Assembly (NCBI GenBank): GCA_964446115.1
Contig: CAYUNE010000027.1
Span: forward strand, 62,001 to 126,000
Reading direction: 5' to 3'
From: CAYUNE01 sp964446115
GTDB taxonomy: Bacteria > Desulfobacterota > Desulfobulbia > Desulfobulbales > Desulfobulbaceae
Length of the DNA stretch: 64,000 bases
Positions within the stretch are counted from its first letter, which is position 1; every line of letters begins with the position of its first letter. The notes below the pieces were generated by a model. It saw nothing but the letters and a program-made list of their open reading frames with translations, made no database searches and was not told where the DNA came from. This document shows, piece by piece, positions 16,969 to 27,277 of this stretch. Position numbers and translations under genes: made by a program.

Positions 16969-17877
16969 ATGACGCATTTTGCGGCGGACCAGGGGAACTG
17001 GCGTGCGGACCTGCTTCTGCTGCTGGTGGCTGTGATCTGGGGTTTCGGCTTTGTCGCCCAGCGGGCGGCCATGGAATATGTGGAGCCGTTTACCTATAAC
17101 GGCATCCGTTTTCTCCTGGGAGGGGTCTGCCTTATTCCCTTTTCCCGGCGAAAAAATCAGTGCGGGGAGCCGGAGGAAGAGACCGGTATCACGCCGTTGG
17201 CCGCCGGCCTGTCGGCCGGCCTGGTGCTCTTTGGGGGTGCCGCTTTGCAACAGTGCGGTATCCGTTTTACCACGGCGGGCAAGGCCGGTTTCATCACCGG
17301 CATGTACGTGGTGCTGGTGCCGATACTGGCTCTGGCCATTGGCCGTCGCACCGGTCCCGGCACCTGGCTCGGCGCCTTTGTCTCCCTCTGCGGTCTCTAT
17401 TTGCTCACCGGGCGCAGGGGGCTCCTGCTTGGCCGGGGCGATTTTCTGGTGTTGCTCAGCGCCCTGTTCTGGGCCCTGCATGTGTTGCTGCTAAGTATCC
17501 TGACTCCCCGGATTCCACCTTTGCGACTGGCCCGGGATCAGTTTTTCTGCTGCGGCTTCCTCAGTCTTGCCGTTGCCCTGCCCATCGAAACGACGCAGCC
17601 GGGCGCCCTGGTTGCTGCCGCGGTCCCCATTCTGTTCGGCGGCATTGTTTCCGTGGGTATCGGCTATACCCTCCAGGTGGTGGCGCAGCAACGGGCAAAC
17701 CCTGCCCATGCCGCCATTATCCTCAGCCTGGAAACGGTTTTTGCCGTGGTCGGCGGTCGTCTTTTTCTCGGGGAAAAACCGGGTCCCGGCGCCCTTGTGG
17801 GCTGTGGCCTGATGCTGACCGGCATGATCATCTCGCAAATCCAGGATCACCTGTTCCGTTCCCGGCCGGGGCGATGA
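16969..17877 (+). CDS. EamA/DMT-superfamily transporter
   Basis: 302-residue membrane protein with about ten hydrophobic helices in two EamA repeats (first around RAAMEYVEPFTYNGIRFLLGG, second around ALFWALHVLLLSIL). The family exports amino acids, nucleosides or other metabolites from the cytoplasm; the substrate cannot be told. The C-terminal repeat ends with QRANPAHAAIILSLE...VGGRLFLGE, the usual signature of such permeases. It starts nine bases after the ParA-like gene. The next 290 bases to mrp show no gene. Confidence 0.9.
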   Translation: MTHFAADQGNWRADLLLLLVAVIWGFGFVAQRAAMEYVEPFTYNGIRFLLGGVCLIPFSRRKNQCGEPEEETGITPLAAGLSAGLVLFGGAALQQCGIRFTTAGKAGFITGMYVVLVPILALAIGRRTGPGTWLGAFVSLCGLYLLTGRRGLLLGRGDFLVLLSALFWALHVLLLSILTPRIPPLRLARDQFFCCGFLSLAVALPIETTQPGALVAAAVPILFGGIVSVGIGYTLQVVAQQRANPAHAAIILSLETVFAVVGGRLFLGEKPGPGALVGCGLMLTGMIISQIQDHLFRSRPGR

Positions 17878-18167
17878 TTTCCATTGCTTTTCATGGATAC
17901 GGCATTAATGTATACCCTCACAATTTGACCCGTTTGAAAGAGATTTCTTTTTTTCATTTTTATTTATGCGTCGGAACGCGGCAACCGGCAGTATCGGCTC
18001 CCCTTAGCGGTTCTCCGATTATACCGGAATCCACGGCCTGACCAATACGTGGCTGTCCCGGCGCGGGATTTTCGTCCGGTCTCACGGAGTGCAACTGCAA
18101 CAAAAAAATGCGCAGACCGGATGAAAAGACCGTGTATGGATGACGCCACCAGTGAAGGAGAAAGACC

Positions 18168-19079
18168 ATGTCACACAGTTGCGGAAGCGGAGGAACCTGT
18201 GGTACGGCCGATGCGGCCATGGCCCAGCAGGATTTGGCAATCAACAAATCCCTCAGCAAGATCAAGAACAAGATTCTGGTAATGAGCGGCAAGGGCGGGG
18301 TCGGCAAGAGCACGGTTTCCGTCAACCTGGCCATCGGCCTTGCCGAAAAGGGGCATAAGGTGGGACTCATGGATGTGGATCTCCATGGCCCGGATGTGTG
18401 CCGTATGCTCAATCTGACCGGCACCCTGGAGCCGCCCAAAGACAAGGACGAGCTGGTCAAGCCCTTGATCTATAATGATAACCTGCGGGTGGTATCGCTG
18501 GAATATATGATGAAGGACCGCGATGACGCGGTGATCTGGCGCGGTCCCCTCAAGATTCAGGCGATCCGTCAGTTTGTCGCCGATATGGACTGGGGCGACC
18601 TCGACTATCTGGTGGTGGACGCCCCTCCGGGAACCGGTGACGAACCGCTTTCCGTTGCCCAGACCATTCCCGGCGTTTTTGCCCTGGTGGTCACCACCCC
18701 CCAGGCCATTGCCCTGGCCGATGTCCGAAAATCCATCAACTTCTGCAAGACATTGAAGATGGATGTTGTGGGTGTGGTGGAGAATATGAGCGGTTTTGTC
18801 TGTCCCCACTGCAACGAGACCGTGGATATTTTCAGCAGCGGCGGCGGCGAACGGACGGCCCGGGATTTCGACCTGCCCTTTATCGGTCGGGTGCCCATGG
18901 ATCCCCAGGTCGTGGTGGCCGGTGATACCGGCAGGCCCTATCTCTCTTCGGATGCGGATACCCCCGCCACCCGGGCCTTTGCCAAGGTGGTGGACGCCAT
19001 CGAGGAGCGGCTGCCGCCGATCAAGCGGGTGAGCCTGGATACCATCAGTCTCGACAGCGGCTGCGGCTGCGGTGGTTGA
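18168..19079 (+). CDS. mrp: Mrp/NBP35-family iron-sulfur carrier ATPase
   Basis: 303-residue P-loop ATPase that assembles or delivers Fe-S clusters. The deviant Walker A is SGKGGVGKSTVSVNLA, with DVDLHGPDVCRML and VVDAPPGTGDE after it. The bridging cluster site is the conserved FVCPHCN (CxxC). The N terminus adds SCGSGGTC and the C terminus GCGCGG, extra cysteines resembling those of NBP35-like proteins in anaerobes. GAAGGAGA before the ATG supports the start. It shares an operon-like run with the metallo-hydrolase and selB. Confidence 0.94.
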   Translation: MSHSCGSGGTCGTADAAMAQQDLAINKSLSKIKNKILVMSGKGGVGKSTVSVNLAIGLAEKGHKVGLMDVDLHGPDVCRMLNLTGTLEPPKDKDELVKPLIYNDNLRVVSLEYMMKDRDDAVIWRGPLKIQAIRQFVADMDWGDLDYLVVDAPPGTGDEPLSVAQTIPGVFALVVTTPQAIALADVRKSINFCKTLKMDVVGVVENMSGFVCPHCNETVDIFSSGGGERTARDFDLPFIGRVPMDPQVVVAGDTGRPYLSSDADTPATRAFAKVVDAIEERLPPIKRVSLDTISLDSGCGCGG

Positions 19080-19094
19080 CGGGGAGAGCTAGAG

Positions 19095-19721
19095 ATGAAG
19101 ATTCAACAGCTGACCGTGGGTATGCTGGAGGTATGCTGCTATATCGTTTCCTGCGAGGAGACCGGTATCGGGGTCATCATCGATCCGGGCGGCAACGAGG
19201 AGAGGATTCTCGCCGCCTGCCGGGCTGATGACCTGCAGGTCAAGTACATTATCGCCACCCATGCCCACCCCGATCATGTCTGCGGCAACGCGAAGATCAA
19301 GGAGGCCACCGGCGCCGAGATCATCATGCATGAGGCCGAGGCGGACTTTATCGCCGATCCGCAGATAGCCGAATACTTCTCCATGTTGGGGCTGGACCCG
19401 TCGCCTCCTGCCGATATCCGGGTGAAGGAAGGCGATGTTATCGCTTTCGGCAACGAGAAGCTGGAGGTGATCCACACCCCGGGGCACACTCCGGGCGGCA
19501 TCTGTCTCCACAGCGCCCCCAATCTCTTCACCGGTGATACGCTTTTTGTCGGCGGGGTGGGGCGCACCGATTTTCCCGGCGGCAATACCGGCGAGCTGCG
19601 TGATTCCATCCGGCGGCTGCTGGACACTCTGCCGCCGGAAACCGTGATCTGGCCCGGCCATGGCTATGGCGGCGATACCTCCACCCTGGGAGTCGAAGCC
19701 CGGAGCAATCCCTTTCTCTGA
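19095..19721 (+). CDS. Metallo-beta-lactamase-fold hydrolase (glyoxalase II-like)
   Basis: 208-residue cytosolic hydrolase with the metal-binding THAHPDH, then HTPGHTPGG, FTGDTLF and WPGHGYGGDT. This is the order seen in glyoxalase II-like thioester hydrolases. The substrate could be a glutathione or other thiol ester; it may also be a persulfide-type enzyme, which I cannot distinguish. It starts 15 bases after mrp and ends 18 bases before selB, so the three are probably transcribed together. Confidence 0.9.
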   Translation: MKIQQLTVGMLEVCCYIVSCEETGIGVIIDPGGNEERILAACRADDLQVKYIIATHAHPDHVCGNAKIKEATGAEIIMHEAEADFIADPQIAEYFSMLGLDPSPPADIRVKEGDVIAFGNEKLEVIHTPGHTPGGICLHSAPNLFTGDTLFVGGVGRTDFPGGNTGELRDSIRRLLDTLPPETVIWPGHGYGGDTSTLGVEARSNPFL

Positions 19722-19739
19722 TGCGCCGACAAAGTAGCC

Positions 19740-21665
19740 ATGCGTGAAATCATCCTCGGCACCGCCGGCCATGTGGACCACGGCAAGACCAGCCTCATCA
19801 AGGCCCTCACCGGTATCGACACCGACCGGCTCAAGGAGGAAAAGAGACGGGGAATCACCATAGAACTGGGTTTTGCCCATCTGGATCTGGAGTGCGGCCA
19901 CCGGCTGGGAATTGTCGATGTTCCCGGTCATGAGAAGTTTGTCAAGAATATGGTGGCCGGGGCCGCGGGCATGGACCTGGTCGCCTTCATCGTCGCGGCC
20001 GACGAGGGGATCATGCCCCAGACCCGGGAGCATTTCGAGATCTGCAAGCTCCTCGGGGTGCGGGACGGTCTCATCATCCTCACCAAAATGGACATGGTGG
20101 AGGAGGAGTGGCTGGAGCTGGTGGAGGAAGACGTTCGCGATTACTTCCGCGGCAGCTTTCTGGAGGATGCGCCGCTCATCAGGGTTTCCTCGGTGACCGG
20201 TGAAGGAGTGGAGCAGGTGCGGCGGGCCCTGGACGCCAAGGTGGGAGCCATGCGGTTTCAGGAGGAATTCGGGCCTTTTCGCCTCTCCGTGGACCGGGTT
20301 TTTTCCATGAAGGGATTCGGAGCGGTGATCACCGGCACCTCGATTTCCGGCCGTATCCGGGTCGGAGAGGAGCTCATGCTCTATCCCGGCGGCAAGAGAG
20401 CCCGGGTTCGCGGCATTCAGGTTCACTCCAGCGGTGTCGATCTGGTCGAGGCCGGCCACCGCACCGCCATCAACCTCCAGGGGATCGAAAAGGACGAGAT
20501 CAACCGCGGTGATGTCGCCGCCACCCCCGGTTGCCTCACCCCGTCCTATATCCTTGATGCTGATTTTCATTACCTGGATTCCAACCGCAAAAAGCTGAAG
20601 AACCGTACCCAGGTACGGGTTCACGTGGGGGCAAGGGAGATCATGGGGCGCATCGTCCTTCTGGAGGCGGACGAGATCCGTCCCGGCGAGGAAACGGCGG
20701 TCCAGCTGGTGCTCAAGGATCAGGCCGCTGTCTGGCCCGGAGACAGATATGTTGTCCGCAGCTATTCACCGGTGCTCACCATCGGAGGCGGCACCATCGT
20801 CAACTCCGCCTCGAAAAAACGCAAGCGGGTAAGTGATGCGGATCGCCGCAGAAACCGCGAGATCTTCGCCGTCTACCGCCGGGGACGACCCGAGGAGCGT
20901 CTGCTGCTCTTTGTGGAGGAAAGCGGCCCCCAAGGAATTACCCGCGATGTGCTGGCCACCCGCATAGGAGTTTTCGGCAAACGGCTGGAAAAAATCCTGC
21001 AACAACCGCTTTCCTCCGGCGGTATCAGGCTGGTGGAGTCCGACAGCGGCCGCTTTATCGCCGCCTCGGTGCATTCCGCCGTCACCGGATTGATCCTGGA
21101 CTTTTTGGAGGAATATCACCGGCGGCATCCCCTCAAGGCCGGTCTGGCCACTGAAGAGCTGCGCTCGCAGCTGCCCCGCTATATCGATGCCCGGCTGCTC
21201 GCCTTCTGTCTCAACGACCTGGTGAAGAAAAACCGGATTGTCCGGGACAAGGCCCTGATCCGGCTTGCCTCCCACGAGGTCGCGCTGCAGGCGGATGACG
21301 AGGAGGTTAAGGCCAGGATTATGGGCCTTTATGAACAGGCGGGGCTCAGGCCGCCCAACATCCGCGATGTGCTTGCCGGACTTGACGATTTTCCAGAGAA
21401 GCAGGTGCGCGAGGTGTTGACCCTGCTTCTCCGTGAAAAGCAGCTGGTCCGGGTTACCGAGTCGCTCTACTTCACGGCCGGGTCACTGGCGGAACTGCAG
21501 CAGCGGGTGACCGCATACATCAGAGAAGAGGGCGAGATCGACGCCCCCCGTTTCAAGGATCTCACCGGGCTGACCCGTAAATTCACCATTCCCCTGCTTG
21601 AATATTTCGACAAGATCAAATTGACCATCCGCATCGGCGACAAGCGGGTCCTGCGCAAGGGCTAG
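19740..21665 (+). CDS. selB: Selenocysteine-specific elongation factor
   Basis: Brings selenocysteinyl-tRNA to UGA codons that carry a SECIS hairpin. The 641-residue product has the GTPase motifs GHVDHGKTSL, DVPGHEKFVKNM and TKMDMV near the N terminus, two beta-barrel domains, and a C-terminal series of winged-helix domains for SECIS binding. Its presence shows that the organism makes selenoproteins. selA, selC and selD are not in the window. It connects in theme with the YedE and Se/S-carrier genes near 54 kb. Confidence 0.96.
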   Translation: MREIILGTAGHVDHGKTSLIKALTGIDTDRLKEEKRRGITIELGFAHLDLECGHRLGIVDVPGHEKFVKNMVAGAAGMDLVAFIVAADEGIMPQTREHFEICKLLGVRDGLIILTKMDMVEEEWLELVEEDVRDYFRGSFLEDAPLIRVSSVTGEGVEQVRRALDAKVGAMRFQEEFGPFRLSVDRVFSMKGFGAVITGTSISGRIRVGEELMLYPGGKRARVRGIQVHSSGVDLVEAGHRTAINLQGIEKDEINRGDVAATPGCLTPSYILDADFHYLDSNRKKLKNRTQVRVHVGAREIMGRIVLLEADEIRPGEETAVQLVLKDQAAVWPGDRYVVRSYSPVLTIGGGTIVNSASKKRKRVSDADRRRNREIFAVYRRGRPEERLLLFVEESGPQGITRDVLATRIGVFGKRLEKILQQPLSSGGIRLVESDSGRFIAASVHSAVTGLILDFLEEYHRRHPLKAGLATEELRSQLPRYIDARLLAFCLNDLVKKNRIVRDKALIRLASHEVALQADDEEVKARIMGLYEQAGLRPPNIRDVLAGLDDFPEKQVREVLTLLLREKQLVRVTESLYFTAGSLAELQQRVTAYIREEGEIDAPRFKDLTGLTRKFTIPLLEYFDKIKLTIRIGDKRVLRKG

Positions 21666-21670
21666 GCGGC

Positions 21671-22528
21671 CTATCGGCAGAGGGCCAGGGCGTCGGCGGC
21701 GATCCGCATGTGTTCCTTTTCCGCCTGGGCGATGGTAATCGCTGGTTTTTCCAGGTAAGTGGAGCTGTAGAGATGGGCCAGGCTCCGGTAGAGGTCGTAG
21801 GCTGCATATTCGATGGTCAGGGCCAGTTCCACCACCATGGTGCAGGGATCCTCGTCGGTCTCGTCGAGCATGAAGAGCATATCGGCCAGGGAACGGCCGC
21901 CTTCCAGAACATCGCCGGGCAGGGATGCATAGACCTCTTCAAAGGGGGGCGGTGACTCCTGGTTGCGGGTCAGCAGGGAGTGAATGAGCCGGGCATGGCC
22001 TTCCTCGGCCTTGGCCAGCTGGTGGATGGCCGAGGCAAAAGGGGCATCCGGGAAGCGTTTCAGAACCTCGTTGTAGAAGAGCTCCGCCCCCTTTTCCAGG
22101 TTCATGGCCGCTTTCAGGAGATGATCGGGCCCGGCTTCCAGGTCAAGGACCTCCAGTCTGGGGAAGTCTTTGAGGGTGCGGCCGTCCCAGGCCAGCATAC
22201 CGCCTTCAAGGTTGTAGGTTGAGCGGCTGGATCGGCGGCCGGCGGTCCAGAACAGGGCAGCTGCCTGGGAACGCTTGCCGGAGCGGCAGTAGAAGATGAT
22301 ATCTTTGTCCGTGGGCAGTTCGGTGAGGCGGGCGCCCATCTCGCTCAGGGGCAGGAGTTCGGCCCCGGCGATATGTCCCTGGGCGTATTCTCCTGGCTGG
22401 CGGACATCCACCAGCAGGTATTCGTTTTCCCGATGATTTTCCTGGTAGGCGCGCAGTTCGGCGGCGCTGATGTTGATAAAGTCGGATGGATGCATGGTAC
22501 GTACCTTGTCGAGGGTGAACGTTGTCAT
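21671..22528 (-). CDS. Rhodanese-ferritin-like fusion protein
   Basis: 285 residues. The N-terminal rhodanese domain shows LLVDVRQPGEYAQGHIAGA and the active-site loop YCRSGKRS, so it can carry a persulfide on Cys. The C-terminal half (about 135-285) is a ferritin/rubrerythrin-like four-helix domain with Glu and His spaced as in diiron proteins (AKAEEGHARLIH, AEKEHMRIA). Such a fusion could link sulfur transfer with iron or peroxide handling; that is inference. The start may be 22528 or, with a better AAGG site, the ATG at 22495. It is convergent with selB, 5 bases between their ends. Confidence 0.87.
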   Translation of the reverse strand: MTTFTLDKVRTMHPSDFINISAAELRAYQENHRENEYLLVDVRQPGEYAQGHIAGAELLPLSEMGARLTELPTDKDIIFYCRSGKRSQAAALFWTAGRRSSRSTYNLEGGMLAWDGRTLKDFPRLEVLDLEAGPDHLLKAAMNLEKGAELFYNEVLKRFPDAPFASAIHQLAKAEEGHARLIHSLLTRNQESPPPFEEVYASLPGDVLEGGRSLADMLFMLDETDEDPCTMVVELALTIEYAAYDLYRSLAHLYSSTYLEKPAITIAQAEKEHMRIAADALALCR

Positions 22529-22575
22529 CTTATCTATCGGCGGTGTTGCAGGGGAAATTTACCGGAGAGCCCCAT

Positions 22576-23646
22576 TCATTCCTGCTGTTTTCGTTCTTCC
22601 GTTTCAAAAAGTCGGCCCCGCCAGGCCCTTCTGCCCCGCGGGTGGGAGAATTCAGCCGTATCGCGCAGGATACCCAGCCGCAGCCCGCGGCTGAGATGCA
22701 GCTCGGTACCGGTACGGCCGCGGTCGATGGCGGCGATGATGTCGATGATGTGGACGTAGCGGGCCGGGCTTTTCATCCGCCAGAGAACCTTTTCCACCAC
22801 CCGTCGTTGCAATGCCGCCGGCAGGCGGCGAAACCGCTGCCGCAGAATCCGGCAGACCGGGATGTTCCCCTCTCCCTCCTCTTCCCTCTCCGGTTGCCGG
22901 ACCGTTTGGCGCAGGGCCTGCTCCGTCAGCTCCCGGAGCAGTTCTTCGTCGGCTGCCAGGTTGTCGGCGCTCTTGATGAGTGCCCTGCGGATGTTCGGAC
23001 CAAAACGGCGTTCCAGGAAGGGCAACAGCAGATGGCGCACCCGGTTGCGGGTAAAGCAGAGGTTCCGGTTGCTGCTGTCTTCGCAAAAGGGGATGCCGTG
23101 GACCTGCAGGTAGTCGCGCAGTTCTTCCTTGCGGATGGGCAGAAGCGGCCTGATGATGTCGCCGTTGATGAGGCTCATCCCGGCAAGACCCTTGCCGCCG
23201 GCACCCCGCAGCAGCCGCAGCAGGACTTCTTCGGCCTGGTCGTCGGCGGTATGGGCCACGGCGATGCGGGGGGCGTCATATTTTTCCGCGCACCTGCGCA
23301 GGCAGCTGTAGCGCAGCTCCCGGGCCGCATGTTCCGGAGAGAGTTTTTTCTCCCGGGCATGGGCGGCGCTATCCACCCTGCAGATTTCATGGTTAAGTCC
23401 CAGACGGGCGGCATGGCCGGCAACCAGCCGCGCCTCGGCACCGGTTTCATCGGGTCGCAGGCCATGGTCCACGTAGACCGCCACCGGCGAGATCCGCAGG
23501 GAATCGGCCAGGGCGGCGAGGAGATACAGCAGGGCCACCGAATCCACTCCGCCCGAGACCCCGGTGATGACCCGGCTTTCCGGGAGCAGGAGTTGGTTGT
23601 CGGTGAGGATGCGTCCCACACGGTTGACAAGTGGCTGCTTTGTCAT
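22576..23646 (-). CDS. tilS: tRNA(Ile)-lysidine synthase
   Basis: Modifies C34 of the CAU anticodon of a tRNA-Ile to lysidine, changing it to read AUA; essential in most bacteria. The 356-residue product has the PP-loop VSGGVDSVALLYLL, AVYVDHGLRP and AHTADDQAEEVLLRLLRG. C-terminal substrate-recognition domains are shortened compared with E. coli (432 residues) but typical of this lineage. It ends 47 bases upstream of the rhodanese-ferritin start on the same strand. Confidence 0.93.
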   Translation of the reverse strand: MTKQPLVNRVGRILTDNQLLLPESRVITGVSGGVDSVALLYLLAALADSLRISPVAVYVDHGLRPDETGAEARLVAGHAARLGLNHEICRVDSAAHAREKKLSPEHAARELRYSCLRRCAEKYDAPRIAVAHTADDQAEEVLLRLLRGAGGKGLAGMSLINGDIIRPLLPIRKEELRDYLQVHGIPFCEDSSNRNLCFTRNRVRHLLLPFLERRFGPNIRRALIKSADNLAADEELLRELTEQALRQTVRQPEREEEGEGNIPVCRILRQRFRRLPAALQRRVVEKVLWRMKSPARYVHIIDIIAAIDRGRTGTELHLSRGLRLGILRDTAEFSHPRGRRAWRGRLFETEERKQQE

Positions 23647-23729
23647 TGCATTCTTCGTAGCATCCCCTCGCTGCGCAGTTCATGCCTGGTCTGGGGAAGA
23701 GAAAAGGTGATATCTCCGGGGTTGATTTT

Positions 23730-23758
23730 TTGATTTCAGGAGAAAAAAAATATACAAT
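23730..23758 (+). promoter_or_regulatory. Promoter of the Hpt gene
   Basis: TTGATT (23730-23735) and TACAAT (23753-23758) with 17 bases between them, about 75 bases before the Hpt start. It lies in the intergenic region divergent from tilS. Confidence 0.45.
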
Positions 23759-23836
23759 GAATGAAGATTATCAAGGGCAAAAATCATTGCCGCAACCGCG
23801 AAACCGAAAAGGGTGCGGCTAACCGTTTTCGGAGAA

Positions 23837-24184
23837 ATGACAGTTGACACAGTTATGATCAGAGAAGGCTACCAGCAACGCATCCGGGAACATCTTCACA
23901 TGGCATTCAACCTCTCCGACGAGAAGATCGACACCATGATGCCGAGTTTTGTCGATACCATCGTCAGCCATCTGAAAACCACCGAGGAGATCTATGCAAG
24001 CGGCAACCTGGCCGGGTTGAGCAAGGCGGGGCATAAACTCAAGGGAGCGCTGCTCAACCTGGGATTATCCGACCTGGCGGAGATCGCCCTGGCCTTGGAG
24101 CAGAATGCCGGCCGTCAGGATGAAAGCGCTGATTACCGCGGCATGCTGTCGCAACTCAGAGGTGAGATCACCAAAATCCGCTGA
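23837..24184 (+). CDS. Stand-alone histidine phosphotransfer (Hpt) protein
   Basis: 115 residues forming one Hpt domain. The phosphoryl-accepting His is in GHKLKGALLNLG, the canonical H-x-LKG signature. Hpt proteins pass phosphate between receiver domains in multistep phosphorelays; no kinase or regulator is adjacent, so the partner is unknown. The ATG at 23837 has GGAGAA upstream, though rather close; an ATG at 23855 is an alternative. A strong terminator follows the stop immediately. Confidence 0.85.
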   Translation: MTVDTVMIREGYQQRIREHLHMAFNLSDEKIDTMMPSFVDTIVSHLKTTEEIYASGNLAGLSKAGHKLKGALLNLGLSDLAEIALALEQNAGRQDESADYRGMLSQLRGEITKIR

Positions 24185-24191
24185 AAAAAAA

Positions 24192-24220
24192 AGCCCGGAG
24201 CGCAAGGCTCCGGGCTTTTT
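24192..24220. terminator. Bidirectional rho-independent terminator
   Basis: Perfect stem AGCCCGGAGC / GCTCCGGGCT (24192-24201 with 24207-24216) with a 5-base loop, T-run on the plus strand and A-run before it. It ends the Hpt transcript and, read in reverse, the pntB transcript arriving from the other side. Confidence 0.92.
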
Positions 24221-24258
24221 GGTTGCTCCTGCGGCGCGTGCCGGACTTGCCGTTGCGA

Positions 24259-25634
<1,376 letters not shown>

Positions 25635-25638
<4 letters not shown>

Positions 25639-25928
25639 TTCGAACCTCCTTCATCCTTTTTCTTGAACATCTCCAGCATGCGGTTGGTGACCGCATAGCC
25701 GCCCACCACGTTGATGGTCGCAAAGATCACGGCGAGAAAACCGAGAAAGGTTGCAAATTTGAGGTTGTCGGCCTTCAGCGAGGCCAGCACCCCGATGAGG
25801 GTGATACCGGAAATCGCGTTGGAGCCGGACATGAGCGGCGTATGCAGGGTGGAGGGTACCTTGGATATGAGCTCGAAACCCAAAAAAATCGCCAAAACAA
25901 AGACAAAGGTCAGGTAAATCGCTTCCAT
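25635..25928 (-). CDS. pntAB: NAD(P) transhydrogenase alpha subunit, membrane part
   Basis: 97-residue membrane protein with three helices (SKVPSTLHTPLMSGSNAISG is the conserved loop) corresponding to the C-terminal membrane part of E. coli PntA. The three-gene split layout is common in anaerobic and phototrophic bacteria. It lies between pntAA (9-base gap) and pntB (4-base overlap). Confidence 0.96.
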
Positions 25929-25937
25929 TGTTTTTCC

Positions 25938-27080
25938 TTACTTGTTGATGATGCTTTTGTACATCTCGCTGAAGAGGGCGCCGTCGTGGGTAATGAGCGC
26001 GCCTTTGATCAGTTCGTCTTCCAGGTCGAGCCGAAAGCCCTTGCTCTCCTCTTCCTTGTCCCAGAAGTGATCGATGAAGTTGCCGAGATTGGCCGAGTAC
26101 ATCTGGCTGGCGGTGAGCGCCACCCGTCCGGGCAGGTTGCCGAGACCGATGATCTTGACGCCTTCGACCTCGACGATCTTATCCACCTCCGAACCCTCCA
26201 CGTTGCCCCCGGTCTCCACCGCCATATCGACGATGACGCTGCCCGGCTGCATGCCGGCAATCATTGCCCGGTCAACGATCCGCGGGGCGGGACGTCCGAA
26301 AAGCTGAGCCGTGGTGATCACCACATCGGCCAGGGCGCAGGCCTTGGCCATGCCCTCCTTCTGTTTTTGAAGCTGTTCCGGAGTGAGCTGTTTGGCATAG
26401 CCATCCTTGGTCTGACCGGTTTCACCCAGGTCGATCTTGACGAACTTGGCTCCCAGGGATTTGACCTGTTCTTCCACCACCGGCCGGGTGTCGAAGGCCT
26501 CGACTCGGGCCCCCAGGCGACGGGCCGTGGCAATGGCCTGCAGACCGGCGACGCCGACCCCGATGATGAAGACGCGCGCCGGTTTGATGGTGCCCGCCGG
26601 GGTGGTCATCATCGGAATGATCTTGTCGAGCTGTTCGGCGGCGATGATGACCGCCACATATCCCCCCAGATTGGCCTGGGAGCTGAGGACATCCATCTTC
26701 TGGGCGATGGTCGTCCGGGGCAGCATTTCCAGGCTCACGGCACTGATGCCGCATTCCTGCAGTTTGTCCACCAGTTCCCTTTCGTTAAAGGGATCCAGAT
26801 AGCTCACGTGGATGCAACCGCGTTTCATCAACTCGATTTCCTCGATGGGCGGTTTGCGCAACCGCAGGACGATATCACCATTTTTGAGCATCTCTTCCCG
26901 CGAGTCCGCTATGGTGGCCCCGGCCTCCCGGTAGGCCTCGTCCGCGAAGCGACAGGTCTGTCCCAGGCCGCTTTCCACCAGGACCTCGGCACCCAGCTTC
27001 ACCAGTTTGCCCACGGTGGGCGGTATGAGCGGGACCCGTTTTTCTCCCTTGTGGGTTTCTTTCATCACCGCAATTTTCAT
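25938..27080 (-). CDS. pntAA: NAD(P) transhydrogenase alpha subunit, NAD-binding part
   Basis: 380-residue soluble domain I that binds NAD(H), homologous to alanine dehydrogenase. It carries MKIAVMKETHKGEKRVPLIP at the N terminus, the RPARVFIIGVGVAGLQAIATARRLGA-type Rossmann region near residue 165-190 and the long helix with KLTPEQLQKQK-like sequence. It is first in the pntAA-AB-B operon. The 197 bases upstream (27081-27277) hold no further gene. Confidence 0.96.
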   Translation of the reverse strand: MKIAVMKETHKGEKRVPLIPPTVGKLVKLGAEVLVESGLGQTCRFADEAYREAGATIADSREEMLKNGDIVLRLRKPPIEEIELMKRGCIHVSYLDPFNERELVDKLQECGISAVSLEMLPRTTIAQKMDVLSSQANLGGYVAVIIAAEQLDKIIPMMTTPAGTIKPARVFIIGVGVAGLQAIATARRLGARVEAFDTRPVVEEQVKSLGAKFVKIDLGETGQTKDGYAKQLTPEQLQKQKEGMAKACALADVVITTAQLFGRPAPRIVDRAMIAGMQPGSVIVDMAVETGGNVEGSEVDKIVEVEGVKIIGLGNLPGRVALTASQMYSANLGNFIDHFWDKEEESKGFRLDLEDELIKGALITHDGALFSEMYKSIINK

Positions 27081-27277
27081 ACAGAAATTCCCCTTCGTAG
27101 TAGATAAAGAGTTCGGAATTGATCAAAAAAAATGAAGAGATTGAGGAACCGGTTCTCGGCAGGAAAATGGAAACGGCATCACCGCAATCCACTCCAAGGG
27201 ACAACTCCTTGATTTCACCCTGTGATTGCCCGTAGCCAAATCGATTGCCATCCTTTTACATTTTCTTGCGGCCCCTG

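Noticed and set aside
19089..20624. 511-codon frame on the minus strand opposite the metallo-hydrolase gene and selB
   Set aside because: Antisense shadow; the plus-strand genes carry clear family motifs.
26875..27204. 109-codon minus-strand frame over the pntAA start
   Set aside because: Out of frame with pntAA and mostly overlapping it; no motif.
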